This document shows, piece by piece, positions 7,208 through 15,137 of a stretch of DNA of 15,979 nt. The notes beneath the pieces were generated by a model, which saw only the letters and a list, made by a program, of their open reading frames with translations, did no database searches and was not told where the DNA came from. The stretch comes from an uncultured Planctomycetaceae bacterium (lineage in GTDB: Bacteria; Planctomycetota; Planctomycetia; Pirellulales; Pirellulaceae): the NCBI GenBank assembly GCA_937967755.1, contig CALBTA010000067.1, forward strand, positions 1 through 15,979. Reading direction: 5' to 3'. Within the stretch, counting starts at the first letter, position 1; each line of letters begins with the position of its first letter. The position numbers and the translations under genes were made by a program.

Positions 7208-8085
7208 GCGGCGGCCTCCAAAGCGGGGCGAGGAAAAATCAATGTGAACGCCGCGCCGCCTTGGGGGCAATTGGCCGCGGTAATCTCGCCGCCATGCACC
7301 TGAGCCGTTTGAAACACGATGGCCAGTCCCAAGCCGGTTCCCCCTTGCTTGGTCGTAAAGAAAGGCTCAAACGCTCTTCCGATTACATCTTCCGAAAGCC
7401 CAGGCCCGCTGTCGGCGACTTCGATTTCAACTCCGGCTGAAGTATTGACCGCGGTGACGGTCAGCTCGCCGCCGTCGGCCATCGCATCCAGGGCATTGAG
7501 TACCAGATTCAGCAAAGCGCGGCGAACCATGTCGCGATCGGCCAACAGCCGTAGCCCAGCGGGGATATCGATGTCGGTGTCGATCTTTTGCGCATCCAAT
7601 TGGGGCTTCAGCGCCTGGCAGACATCACCGACCAACGCTGCGACGTCGAACAAAGATTGCTGCGGTTGGCGATCCGACGTGAAATGAAGCAGGTCGTTCA
7701 CAATTGAGTCCAGTGCTGTAAGGCCGGTTTCGATCTTTTCCAGGACGTCGCAGCTACCCGCATCGTCGGTCAGCCGCCGGCGGAGCAAGCTGCTATACAG
7801 GGTCAGCGGCATCAGCCCGTTACGAACTTCGTGGGCGACGTGGGACGCAAGTTGCCCCAAATCGGCCAGCCTGTTCTTGCGAGCTAGTTCTCGGTTCTTC
7901 GTCTCCAACTCGTTCGACAAACGCCGAACTTGTTCGCGCAGCGTCTCGTGCGTCGCCTGCAGCCGGTCGGTGGCGACGTTCCACGCTTCCAGCAGCCGCT
8001 CCAAATCAGGGCGGTTGTCTTCGCCGTCGATCGCATCGCTGCTGACGACCGATAGCCCGTGCGTATTCTCTAAGGTTTGCTGCAT
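7204..8085 (-). CDS. Soluble sensor histidine kinase, FlrB/FleS/NtrB type
   Basis: This is the predicted kinase for the adjoining response regulator, judged by the four-base gene overlap. The 293-residue protein has no transmembrane segment or signal peptide, so it should act in the cytoplasm. Residues 27-75 form a helical, probably coiled-coil region. The H-box is HVAHEVRNGL with phosphoacceptor H85; the residue after RN is Gly where Pro is common. The ATPase domain has the N-box LLNLVLNALDAM (N193/N197), G1 box DSGPGLS (225-231) and G2 box GGTGLGLAI (248-256). No PAS domain was recognised, so the stimulus may reach it through a partner such as the co-transcribed helical or TPR proteins. The ATG has only a weak ribosome binding site, eight bases after the preceding stop. 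Confidence 0.92.
   Translation of the reverse strand: MQQTLENTHGLSVVSSDAIDGEDNRPDLERLLEAWNVATDRLQATHETLREQVRRLSNELETKNRELARKNRLADLGQLASHVAHEVRNGLMPLTLYSSLLRRRLTDDAGSCDVLEKIETGLTALDSIVNDLLHFTSDRQPQQSLFDVAALVGDVCQALKPQLDAQKIDTDIDIPAGLRLLADRDMVRRALLNLVLNALDAMADGGELTVTAVNTSAGVEIEVADSGPGLSEDVIGRAFEPFFTTKQGGTGLGLAIVFQTAQVHGGEITAANCPQGGAAFTLIFPRPALEAAA
7215..7219 (-). promoter_or_regulatory. Ribosome binding site deciding the response regulator start
   Basis: GGAGG on the minus strand is seven bases before the ATG at 7207. It makes that ATG much more likely than upstream in-frame alternatives inside the kinase gene. Confidence 0.75.
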
Positions 8086-8093
8086 GTCTAGCT

Positions 8094-8540
8094 TTAGGAC
8101 TGAGACGACAAATCAATCCGCTGCCGCGGGGTCACTTCGCTTGCGGCATATGCAGTGCGGGCCGAGGCCGCCTGGTGCGCCGCGTCAATCTGAACTTTGT
8201 TCTGCTGTTTTCTTGCGTTGAGATTTTCAGCCGCCTGCCGGTCAAGTTCCATCACTTCGCGCAAAAGTGCCTGGCACGCCTGCGAAACCTCTGCACAATC
8301 GGCGCGCTGTTGGGGCGAACGCCATACCCGCTCCTCGGGGTCCTCCGCGCGAAACGGATTCAAATCGCTTTCAATCTTGGTTAGCTGATCAAGCAGGCGT
8401 TGCTTCACTGCCAGCAGGCTGATCAATCCCTTCGGGTCTGGTTGCTCCGCCAGCGCGAGTTGGCGCACCGCCAACTCACGCAACTGCTGCAAGGCGGCAT
8501 GCTTTTCATTGACGAGTTGGGAGAGTTGGTCGGTTCGCAC
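8094..8540 (-). CDS. Small helical protein, possible FlgN-like flagellar chaperone
   Basis: The 148-residue product is predicted almost wholly helical and has no signal peptide or membrane segment. Two amphipathic Leu/Gln-rich stretches (about residues 5-55 and 85-135) flank a short Pro-containing break. The pattern LLAVKQRLLDQLTKIESDL, and a later helix with Asn/Gln-rich NLNARKQQN, recall FlgN/FliT-type export chaperones, which are about 100-160 residues with little sequence conservation. The GTG at 8540 is preferred: GGGGA lies five bases upstream and it falls 26 bases after the TPR gene stop. Longer alternatives overlap that gene. Sitting between the TPR gene and the kinase, it is likely flagellar. 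It could instead be an unrelated coiled-coil adaptor. Confidence 0.55.
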   Translation of the reverse strand: MRTDQLSQLVNEKHAALQQLRELAVRQLALAEQPDPKGLISLLAVKQRLLDQLTKIESDLNPFRAEDPEERVWRSPQQRADCAEVSQACQALLREVMELDRQAAENLNARKQQNKVQIDAAHQAASARTAYAASEVTPRQRIDLSSQS

Positions 8541-8545
8541 AAGAT

Positions 8546-8550
8546 TCCCC
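8546..8550 (-). promoter_or_regulatory. Ribosome binding site supporting a GTG start for the FlgN-like gene
   Basis: GGGGA on the minus strand is five bases before the GTG at 8540. No better-placed ATG exists between the preceding stop codon and the conserved-looking helical region. Confidence 0.5.
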
Positions 8551-8566
8551 GTATTCAAATTCCGCG

Positions 8567-11158
8567 TTACAACGCGCTCATCCAGTTGAGCAGTTCTGTC
8601 CATTCGTCTCGGCCAAACCGGGTCGTTGCCGCGAAGTCGGCATCCGGTCGGATGCGTTCCATGACCAGCTTCGCTTGTTCCAGTGTTCCGCGCGCTTCGT
8701 TTGGCTTGTTCAGCCTTCTGTAGCACGAAGCGATTTGCACGTACGCCTCGATCGCCGCCGGTTCGTGCTGGTAGCGGCTGGTGGCGGTCGAGTAAGCCTT
8801 GATCGAATCTTGGTACTGGCCCAAGTCGTACAGGACCGAACCGCGGGCAAAGTAGGCGTTGCGCAACGCCTTCTCTTCCTCTTCCGAAATTTCTCCTTGG
8901 TTGTGGGAGGCCTCGTTCATTTGGGCGATCAGGCGGTCGTATTCCAACAAGGCGGACGAAAGCTCGTCTTCGATCTGGCGGTTGAGCGCGGCCCGCCGTC
9001 TCTCGATCGATTCCCGTTTACGTTTGGCGAGCGGCATCTGAGCACCGCTGCGGTAAGATTCCGCAATCGCATACCGAGCCGCGGGTGTTTGCGGCGCATC
9101 GGGATAGCGGGCAACCGCTTCGGATAGCCGGCGAATGGACTCGTGCAGCAGCGCGTGCCCTCGCTCGAGCGACTGGAACGGCCTGCTTGCCCCGCCCGCG
9201 GCAGCGGCGTCCGCGGGGGAGGAGAGCATCAACGCCTGACCTTCATCGTGCAACACCATGCCCAGCGCGAAGAGCGAATCGCGCCAAGCATCGCTGCGCG
9301 GCGTCAACGATTGGTGATGCAAGTTGGCCTGCAGCAATTGCTTCGCCTTCTCTCGATCACCCTTCTCGACGAAAGCGCGGCTGGCCAGCAGCCGAGCTTC
9401 GTAAATCGCGGGATCCTTCGGGTAGTCCCGCAAACAGGCTTCCACTGTGGCGATCGCTTCGTCCACACGGTCGAGCGACAACAGGGCACCCGCCAGATCG
9501 ATTAAGACCAACGCTCGTTCGGTTTGCGCTTCGGTTTCCAGATACTTGTTAAACAGGGTGATCGCACTTTCGTAATCCCGCCCCCGGTTAAAACTTCTCC
9601 CTGATCGCCAAAGGTCGGTGGGATAGTCTCGCGTGGTGTAACGGTGGTGTGCGAGTTCCGCGTAGACGTTGCCCGCCTCGCGAAATTTCTTCCTGCTTTC
9701 TTGAAGCAACGCGGCTTGATCCTCGCGGGGCAACTCCGCGGTTCGCGCCTCAAGGTGTTCGCCCCAGCGATTTAGAGATTCGGCGTGCAGTTCGGTCGCG
9801 TTGGCGGAACCCAATTGCGGCGAGAGCGTGCTCGCCAGCGGCACCGCCAGATCGAACCGCCCCGCTTCGTAAAGCGTTTGAAACGCTTTGTCGATTCGTT
9901 CGCGCAGTCGCTTCTGCGTGATGTACGGGTTGCCAAACGGGTCGTTCGCGTTTGGATCAGATGCGTCTTGATCAGCTGTCGCTTCCAGGGCGGTTTTGGC
10001 ATCGTCGTATCGTTTTAGTTCCAGCAGCAACTCGGCCTCTTCCAGCCCAGCCATGAAAGACTCGGGAGTGTTGTAGAACCGCTTCCGGGTGCGCACGAAC
10101 TGGCCAACGGCTGCTTCACGCTGCCCTTGACCTCGCAGTGCGACACCGATCAAGTAGGATGCCTGAGGCGATTCGCCCTGTTCGATCGTGTGGTGGCTGA
10201 GCGCATTGCGAAGCACGCTCATCGCTCGCTCGTAAGCCAGGCTGGACTGGCTGGTGGGTACGGGCGAGCCTTCTGCTAGGGCGGCTGCGTCAATCAGCGC
10301 CGCCCGCCGCATCAGCATTCGACCCTGAAGCATCTGCCGCTGCGAGCGGAGCGGTGAATCGTCCTGAACTTGTTTGAGCAGTTCGCCGCACCGGTCTAGT
10401 TCATCCTGCGCTAACAACACTTCCGCTTGCAGCAGTGTGGCTTGTTGCTGCATCTGCGTGGTGGCTTGCGGAGCCGCGGAATAGGCTTCGCTGTACTGCG
10501 ATGCCTTGGCTAAGTCGGGCGGGGTTGATTTCAAATAGGCGATCGCTAACAACCTTTGGGCTTCAGGTCGGAGCGCCGGCGCGCTGTCGTCAATGCCCAG
10601 CAGCGGCACGGTAGCCTGCTCGTAATGCCCTGCCTCGACGAGGCACCGCCCCCAAAGCAACCTCGCTTCCGCTTCGCGTCCCGCCGGCAGCCGCCGCTGG
10701 TTGGCAATTTTGAGGTGCTTCGCCGCCAGTGCGTAGAACTTGGGGCGGTTTGGTTCGTCCCAGGCGTCATCGGTTTCCAGCGCGATGGACGCTCCGATGA
10801 TGTAGTGCACATCGCCCATTTCCTCGTAGGACATCGACCTTACCTGCGGCAGCAAGCGGGCCATCCGGCGGGCTTCGGAGTATTCTCCCGAATCGAGCAA
10901 TTCCATCGCGGCGCTGACGTTCAAGTTTTCCTCAATCGTCTTCTCTCGCAAGTCCTGTACATAGCGCACCGTGAACAGCGCGGTGGCAAGTACGAACAGC
11001 CCGCCCAATGCTGGGTAAGTGATTCGCCCGTGGCGGTGGACGATCGCGAGCACTGCCCCGGCCGCGCGCAGCAACCCCTTCGGCAAACCGAGTAACCGCT
11101 TCGCCAGGCTTTGGCGGCCTTCGTCGGTTTCGGGTTGTGATTGTTGATCGTCCGCCAT
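8567..11158 (-). CDS. Large single-pass membrane TPR-repeat protein, function unknown
   Basis: The 863-residue product has a polar N-terminus (1-45) with Lys/Arg-rich helices, one strong transmembrane helix at about residues 46-65 (ITYPALGGLFVLATALFTV) and then nearly 800 residues of helical, TPR-like repeats. One repeat near the C-terminus reads AIEAYVQIASCYRRLNKPNE. No catalytic motif is visible. Arg/Lys/His residues before the helix and few after it suggest an N-in orientation with the TPR region outside the cytoplasm. The ATG at 11158 is chosen as the first Met giving this layout; its ribosome binding site is poor. The gene opens the operon that continues with the FlgN-like protein, kinase and activator, and has a sigma-70-like promoter. 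A role in sensing or organising flagellar assembly is inferred from context only. Confidence 0.8.
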   Translation of the reverse strand: MADDQQSQPETDEGRQSLAKRLLGLPKGLLRAAGAVLAIVHRHGRITYPALGGLFVLATALFTVRYVQDLREKTIEENLNVSAAMELLDSGEYSEARRMARLLPQVRSMSYEEMGDVHYIIGASIALETDDAWDEPNRPKFYALAAKHLKIANQRRLPAGREAEARLLWGRCLVEAGHYEQATVPLLGIDDSAPALRPEAQRLLAIAYLKSTPPDLAKASQYSEAYSAAPQATTQMQQQATLLQAEVLLAQDELDRCGELLKQVQDDSPLRSQRQMLQGRMLMRRAALIDAAALAEGSPVPTSQSSLAYERAMSVLRNALSHHTIEQGESPQASYLIGVALRGQGQREAAVGQFVRTRKRFYNTPESFMAGLEEAELLLELKRYDDAKTALEATADQDASDPNANDPFGNPYITQKRLRERIDKAFQTLYEAGRFDLAVPLASTLSPQLGSANATELHAESLNRWGEHLEARTAELPREDQAALLQESRKKFREAGNVYAELAHHRYTTRDYPTDLWRSGRSFNRGRDYESAITLFNKYLETEAQTERALVLIDLAGALLSLDRVDEAIATVEACLRDYPKDPAIYEARLLASRAFVEKGDREKAKQLLQANLHHQSLTPRSDAWRDSLFALGMVLHDEGQALMLSSPADAAAAGGASRPFQSLERGHALLHESIRRLSEAVARYPDAPQTPAARYAIAESYRSGAQMPLAKRKRESIERRRAALNRQIEDELSSALLEYDRLIAQMNEASHNQGEISEEEEKALRNAYFARGSVLYDLGQYQDSIKAYSTATSRYQHEPAAIEAYVQIASCYRRLNKPNEARGTLEQAKLVMERIRPDADFAATTRFGRDEWTELLNWMSAL

Positions 11159-11214
11159 GGATGAACCGAGGCACTTCTGGCGCAGCGTGAAACGAAGAGG
11201 AGACTGGAGGCGGG

Positions 11215-11244
11215 TATGTACCGCATAAGCGCGCGCAGTGTCAA
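11215..11244 (-). promoter_or_regulatory. Sigma-70-like promoter of the TPR/kinase/regulator operon
   Basis: On the minus strand a perfect TTGACA (11244-11239) is followed after 18 bases by TACATA (11220-11215). Transcription would begin near 11208, about 50 bases before the TPR gene ATG. The -35 match is strong and the -10 moderate. Confidence 0.55.
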
Positions 11245-11358
11245 CGGAGCATGCCGTGACAGAGCATATTGGCGGTAGGGCGCGCACCGCTAGCTGATCG
11301 CAGTCGGGCAGAAGAAGTGGCGAAGCGGAAAGCCGAGCAAGCCGTATCCGTCTTATCT

Positions 11359-11381
11359 GGGAACGGATCAGTTCCGTTCCC
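11359..11381 (-). terminator. 9-bp hairpin over the stop codon of the hydrolase-fold gene
   Basis: GGGAACGGA and TCCGTTCCC form a perfect 9-bp stem with a 5-base loop. The stop codon of the minus-strand gene (11368-11370) lies in the loop. No clear U tract follows, so it may terminate weakly or protect the mRNA end. The operon to the left begins about 150 bases further on. Confidence 0.45.
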
Positions 11382-12141
11382 GAAGATCGCAGGCCGGCTG
11401 ATCTTGCTGGCAGGGGATGCCTGTGACCCGTTCCATCATCCAGGCGTCGACGTCCGCAAGCATCTGCGTGGTCAGTTCGTCTTCGGCAGGGTACTGGCGA
11501 ATACTGACGGACATGCCAGCAGCGTGTAGCACGCGCAGGTCTTGGGCAACCATGCCGGGCGAGTAATCTCGGGAACGGTTACCGTGCATCAGCATGATGG
11601 GCAGGCCGCGGGCGTTTTCGACGTTCACCAACGGAGCGTGTGATTGCGGCATTCTACCGCCGATAGAAAACGCGCCGGCACAAAGCTGCGGCATTCGCAG
11701 CGCCAACCTCAGAGCCATCGTTCCGCCATCGGCGAAGCCGCCGACAAACACGCGCGAGACATTGATGTTGTAGCGAGACTGGACCGTCTCAATGCAGTGG
11801 TTCAATCGCCACTGAGCGTCAATCACGTCCGCTTCTGTCTGCGGCCAGCAAAAAGCCCTGGGATCATCATCAGGCGCAGTTCCCTGCGGGGCGATAGCAA
11901 GGTAATTCCGCAAGCTGATCTGCGGCATCACCCGTTTTAACTGCCGTTGGTTGTCGCCGGCACTATGCAGCCAGACGAGCAACGGGTAGGCGTATTTTTT
12001 TTCGTAGTGCAACGGGACGAACAGCGAATGTTCGACTTGCCCGTCGCTGGCGAGCGCCGGCTCGCTATCATCGCTTTCAAATGTGGTAAGGCTGGAAGTG
12101 GAAGGATAATACGGGGTCGCTGCAAGCTGCATGCGTTTCAT
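11368..12141 (-). CDS. Alpha/beta-hydrolase-fold protein, probably catalytically inactive
   Basis: The 257-residue protein resembles the phospholipase/carboxylesterase and PHB-depolymerase-like branch of the alpha/beta-hydrolase fold. It has the PLLVWLHSAGDN strand-turn (53-64), the elbow VFVGGFADGG (131-140), MLMHGN (183-188) and a terminal helix LADVDAWMMERV. The nucleophile position of the G-x-S-x-G elbow is alanine (A137). The usual Asp position after HG is S190 and the usual His position is D221, so the triad appears missing. No signal peptide is seen from the ATG at 12141, chosen because GAGG lies upstream (spacing a little long, 12 bases) and the upstream extension looks non-coding. 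It may be a pseudoenzyme used for binding or scaffolding. The fold assignment is firm; the function is unknown. Confidence 0.82.
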   Translation of the reverse strand: MKRMQLAATPYYPSTSSLTTFESDDSEPALASDGQVEHSLFVPLHYEKKYAYPLLVWLHSAGDNQRQLKRVMPQISLRNYLAIAPQGTAPDDDPRAFCWPQTEADVIDAQWRLNHCIETVQSRYNINVSRVFVGGFADGGTMALRLALRMPQLCAGAFSIGGRMPQSHAPLVNVENARGLPIMLMHGNRSRDYSPGMVAQDLRVLHAAGMSVSIRQYPAEDELTTQMLADVDAWMMERVTGIPCQQDQPACDLRERN

Positions 12142-12567
12142 GTCGAGCGTGATCCTCAATAGATGTGCGCGGCAAACCGTGCCGGCACAAGTACGGGAAC
12201 ATCCGCGGCCGAACATCAGCCGCGACAGAAAGGGTCGTCGTAGAGTTACACTTGGTAAGGTACGAAGCAGTCTTCATCTTACCGCGGTGTGATTCGTGGA
12301 AGGCGAAATGGCCGTGACGCTAGCGTTGTGTGCTCAAGTGCGGCCAATTCGTAATTTTGGCATGGGTGACAGGGCATAGCCTTCGGGGTGGAAGGTGTGC
12401 TGCCATCACTCTCTGGTTAGGGAGTGTTAAGCAGAAGTGAAGCGTTCTATAACAGCCCCGAAAGCTTGTCAACGTCAGACAACTTCGGCGGAATTCCTTG
12501 GCAAGAAACAGGGTTGACAGAATTTCGCATCGCGTTCTTTTTGTCGACAGCTTCTCAATGGGCCGCG
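12142..12567. other. Intergenic region between the mdh stop and the hydrolase-fold gene
   Basis: No convincing gene is present in these 426 bases. A bulged hairpin lies at 12458-12488 and a short inverted repeat (CACTC/GAGTG) at 12407-12426. A TTGACA on the plus strand near 12513 has no -10 element or downstream plus-strand gene. The promoter of the hydrolase-fold gene should be here but no clear match was found. Confidence 0.5.
12458..12488 (-). terminator. Bulged hairpin downstream of mdh
   Basis: Arms CCGAA-AGC-TTGTC and GACAA-C-TTCGG pair around a 7-base loop, about 80 bases after the mdh stop. There is no U tract on the minus strand, so a terminator role is only possible. Confidence 0.25.
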
Positions 12568-13635
<1,068 letters not shown>

Positions 13636-13641
13636 TCAAGT

Positions 13642-13737
13642 GACGGCTCAAGAATAACTTCGTCGGCAATCACCTCTCCCGCTGGGAGAGGGCAGGGTGA
13701 GGGCAAAAGCAAGTTCCGAAGTTATTCTTGAGCCGTC
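13642..13737. repeat. MITE-like palindromic element with perfect 21-bp inverted ends
   Basis: The arms at 13642-13662 and 13717-13737 are exact reverse complements over 21 bases. Inside, CCTCTCCC-GCT-GGGAGAGG (13673-13691) forms a perfect 8-bp hairpin, followed by GCAGGGTGAGGGC, a G-rich sequence familiar from dispersed intergenic repeats of many bacteria. No target-site duplication is evident. The right arm ends one base before the stop codon of the minus-strand metallopeptidase gene, so on RNA it could also act as that gene's 3-prime structure. Confidence 0.75.
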
Positions 13738-13738
13738 C

Positions 13739-14605
13739 CTAAAACTTCAACTTCATCACCCAAGCTTCCCAGCGGCGTTGGAACTTGAGCATGTCTTCCT
13801 CGCCGAGGATTTTCGCCAGCGTGGCGTAGCCGCCGGGGTCTTCGCCTGCCGCGCGGTGGAAGGCGTGATAGTACTTCACCAACAGGTCGTGCTCTTGCAG
13901 GTAATAGCACAAGTAACGGGCTTGGGCGTAGTTGGTTCCTTTGTCTTCGTTGTAGAACTCGCTTTGGGTTGTATTGCAGAGCGTTTCAAACGGCGGAACG
14001 CGGCGGTCGGCAATGGCCCGCTGCAAACCGCGCAGCCGCCAGTTCGTGAAGCCGGTGATGCGGCCTTCGCGGTCGCCGCATTGTTCGTACAGCGAACCGA
14101 GGCCTTCGTTCAGCCAGGCGGGGCAATCAGGAAAATTGGCGGCGACAAACGGGTGAACGATCTCATGCACCAGCGTTCCGCCGCCTGTGGCAATGTTCAT
14201 TACCAACGCTTTGCGGCTGGGCGAGTAGTAGCCGTAGGGCGTGCTAGGGCGATCGCCGAGTAATTCCCAAGCGTGCTTCTGGTAGCTGGCTTTGTCTTTG
14301 AACAGCCAGATGTTGATGATGTGGTCCGGGTTGCGGGTGAAGTACATCGCCTTCAACCGCTGCACCGCCCAACGGACCGTGCCGGCCGCCCGCCGCTCGA
14401 CCTCGCGCGGCTCTTCATCGCCGATCACGACGAACGGTTTCTCAACCACCACGTGAAAACCCTCGGGTAATGTTCTCTTCAGGTTGGCGACGTGCCGGTC
14501 ATAGTCGGCATCGGTCGGCGCGGAACGTTCGTCGGCCGAAAGTGTTGCCGATGCGCACAACAGCGCCAGCGCGGACCAGAACGTGCTTCGATAAGAATTC
14601 TTCAC
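13739..14605 (-). CDS. Exported HExxH zinc metallopeptidase-like protein (gluzincin, peptidase MA/DUF1570-like)
   Basis: The 288-residue protein has a signal peptide (hydrophobic core about residues 9-20, likely cleavage near ATLSA-DE at 24-25), so it should act outside the cytoplasm. The zinc motif is HEIVH (H147, E148, H151). WLNEGLGSLYE follows, with E167 in the expected place for the third ligand of a gluzincin. The region from about 50 to 135 resembles the domain preceding the active site in planctomycete DUF1570/peptidase MA-like proteins. The GTG at 14605 is chosen because CAGG lies about eight bases upstream and it gives a clean signal peptide; a TTG start 42 bases earlier would add charged residues. 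Substrate is unknown. The gene ends against the palindromic element. Confidence 0.8.
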   Translation of the reverse strand: MKNSYRSTFWSALALLCASATLSADERSAPTDADYDRHVANLKRTLPEGFHVVVEKPFVVIGDEEPREVERRAAGTVRWAVQRLKAMYFTRNPDHIINIWLFKDKASYQKHAWELLGDRPSTPYGYYSPSRKALVMNIATGGGTLVHEIVHPFVAANFPDCPAWLNEGLGSLYEQCGDREGRITGFTNWRLRGLQRAIADRRVPPFETLCNTTQSEFYNEDKGTNYAQARYLCYYLQEHDLLVKYYHAFHRAAGEDPGGYATLAKILGEEDMLKFQRRWEAWVMKLKF

Positions 14606-14648
14606 GTTGTACCTGAAGGGATAAGAAGAGCATTTTGAAAGTCGCAAA

Positions 14649-14681
14649 GGTGCAGAACGGATCGGCGATCCGTGCTACACC
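14649..14681. repeat. 33-bp imperfect palindrome
   Basis: The 15-base arms around a GGC loop pair at 13 of 15 positions; the inner ACGGATC/GATCCGT is perfect (14657-14673). It may belong to a dispersed intergenic repeat family. Confidence 0.5.
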
Positions 14682-14779
14682 TTCGCCAAACAACGGCGCG
14701 GTAGAACAATCGTATCGCCCCCGGCGGCGATTGACCACGCTTTGGGCGTAACCGTTGTGTAACGGGCAACCACTTCGTA

Positions 14780-14802
14780 GGCGGGTTTCTCCGAAACCCG
14801 CC
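14780..14802. repeat. Perfect 10-bp hairpin
   Basis: GGCGGGTTTC-TCC-GAAACCCGCC is a perfect 10-bp stem with a 3-base loop. It has no adjoining U tract in either direction, which favours a REP-like repeat over a classical terminator. Confidence 0.55.
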
Positions 14803-14810
14803 AAAGTAGG

Positions 14811-14828
14811 CCGCGAGTCCCATCGCGG
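14811..14828. repeat. 6-bp hairpin adjoining the previous palindrome
   Basis: CCGCGA and TCGCGG pair around a 6-base loop, eight bases after the 14780-14802 hairpin. The tandem arrangement suggests one composite repeat unit. Confidence 0.35.
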
Positions 14829-15048
14829 TCGGAAGTGCGACTTGTTGCAGATATTCTGGATTCTGTATGAGCCACGGTATTGTTCTCAATCACTTCGAAA
14901 GTCTGGACTACTTCGCACCACTGGTCGTCAGGGACTGCCGACCTACTTTGCGCACAAAACGCTTGCCAAAACGGGGCCAATCGCACATGATGGAACTGTG
15001 GTAGCAACGCTGCCGCTCCCAATCTGACGTTGGCCGTGCGCGGCGGCC

Positions 15049-15077
15049 TTGATCCGATTTCCTGGACCGATTACTAA
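15049..15077 (+). promoter_or_regulatory. Weak promoter candidate for the plus-strand metallopeptidase gene
   Basis: TTGATC (15049-15054) and TACTAA (15072-15077) are separated by 17 bases, about 60 bases before the ATG. Both boxes match the sigma-70 consensus only partly. A perfect GGCGATATCGCC palindrome (15091-15102) lies just past the predicted start, where an operator could sit. Confidence 0.25.
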
Positions 15078-15137
15078 GCTGTTTACTCGCGGCGATATCG
15101 CCTGCGGGCGGCTCGTAATCACAACCCGACGGTGATC

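Larger units (their letters stand above)
14606..15137. other. 532-bp non-coding region between divergent metallopeptidase genes
   Basis: Short open frames here read through palindromes and lack ribosome binding sites or recognisable domains, so I see no gene. The region holds three hairpins (14649-14681, 14780-14802, 14811-14828), a 12-bp palindrome at 15091-15102 and a weak plus-strand promoter candidate at 15049-15077. Confidence 0.6.

Noticed and set aside
7208..7270. N-terminal extension of the response regulator by 21 residues
   Set aside because: The ATG at 7207 has a strong GGAGG site and the kinase overlap is then the typical four bases.
8541..8726. Long N-terminal extension of the FlgN-like protein
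   Set aside because: It would overlap the TPR gene by more than 150 bases and its composition differs from the helical region; GTG at 8540 has a suitable ribosome binding site.
12077..12277. A 66-codon minus-strand open frame upstream of the hydrolase-fold gene
   Set aside because: It overlaps the start of that gene in another frame and shows no recognisable feature.
12513..12560. TTGACA on the plus strand downstream of mdh
   Set aside because: No -10 element at suitable spacing and no plus-strand gene follows.
13642..13737. CRISPR repeat or insertion sequence
   Set aside because: There is only one inverted pair, no direct repeats or spacers, and no room for a transposase.
14499..15022. 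Overlapping minus-strand open frames of 95-115 codons upstream of the metallopeptidase gene
   Set aside because: They read through palindromes, overlap one another in different frames, have no ribosome binding site and show no domain.
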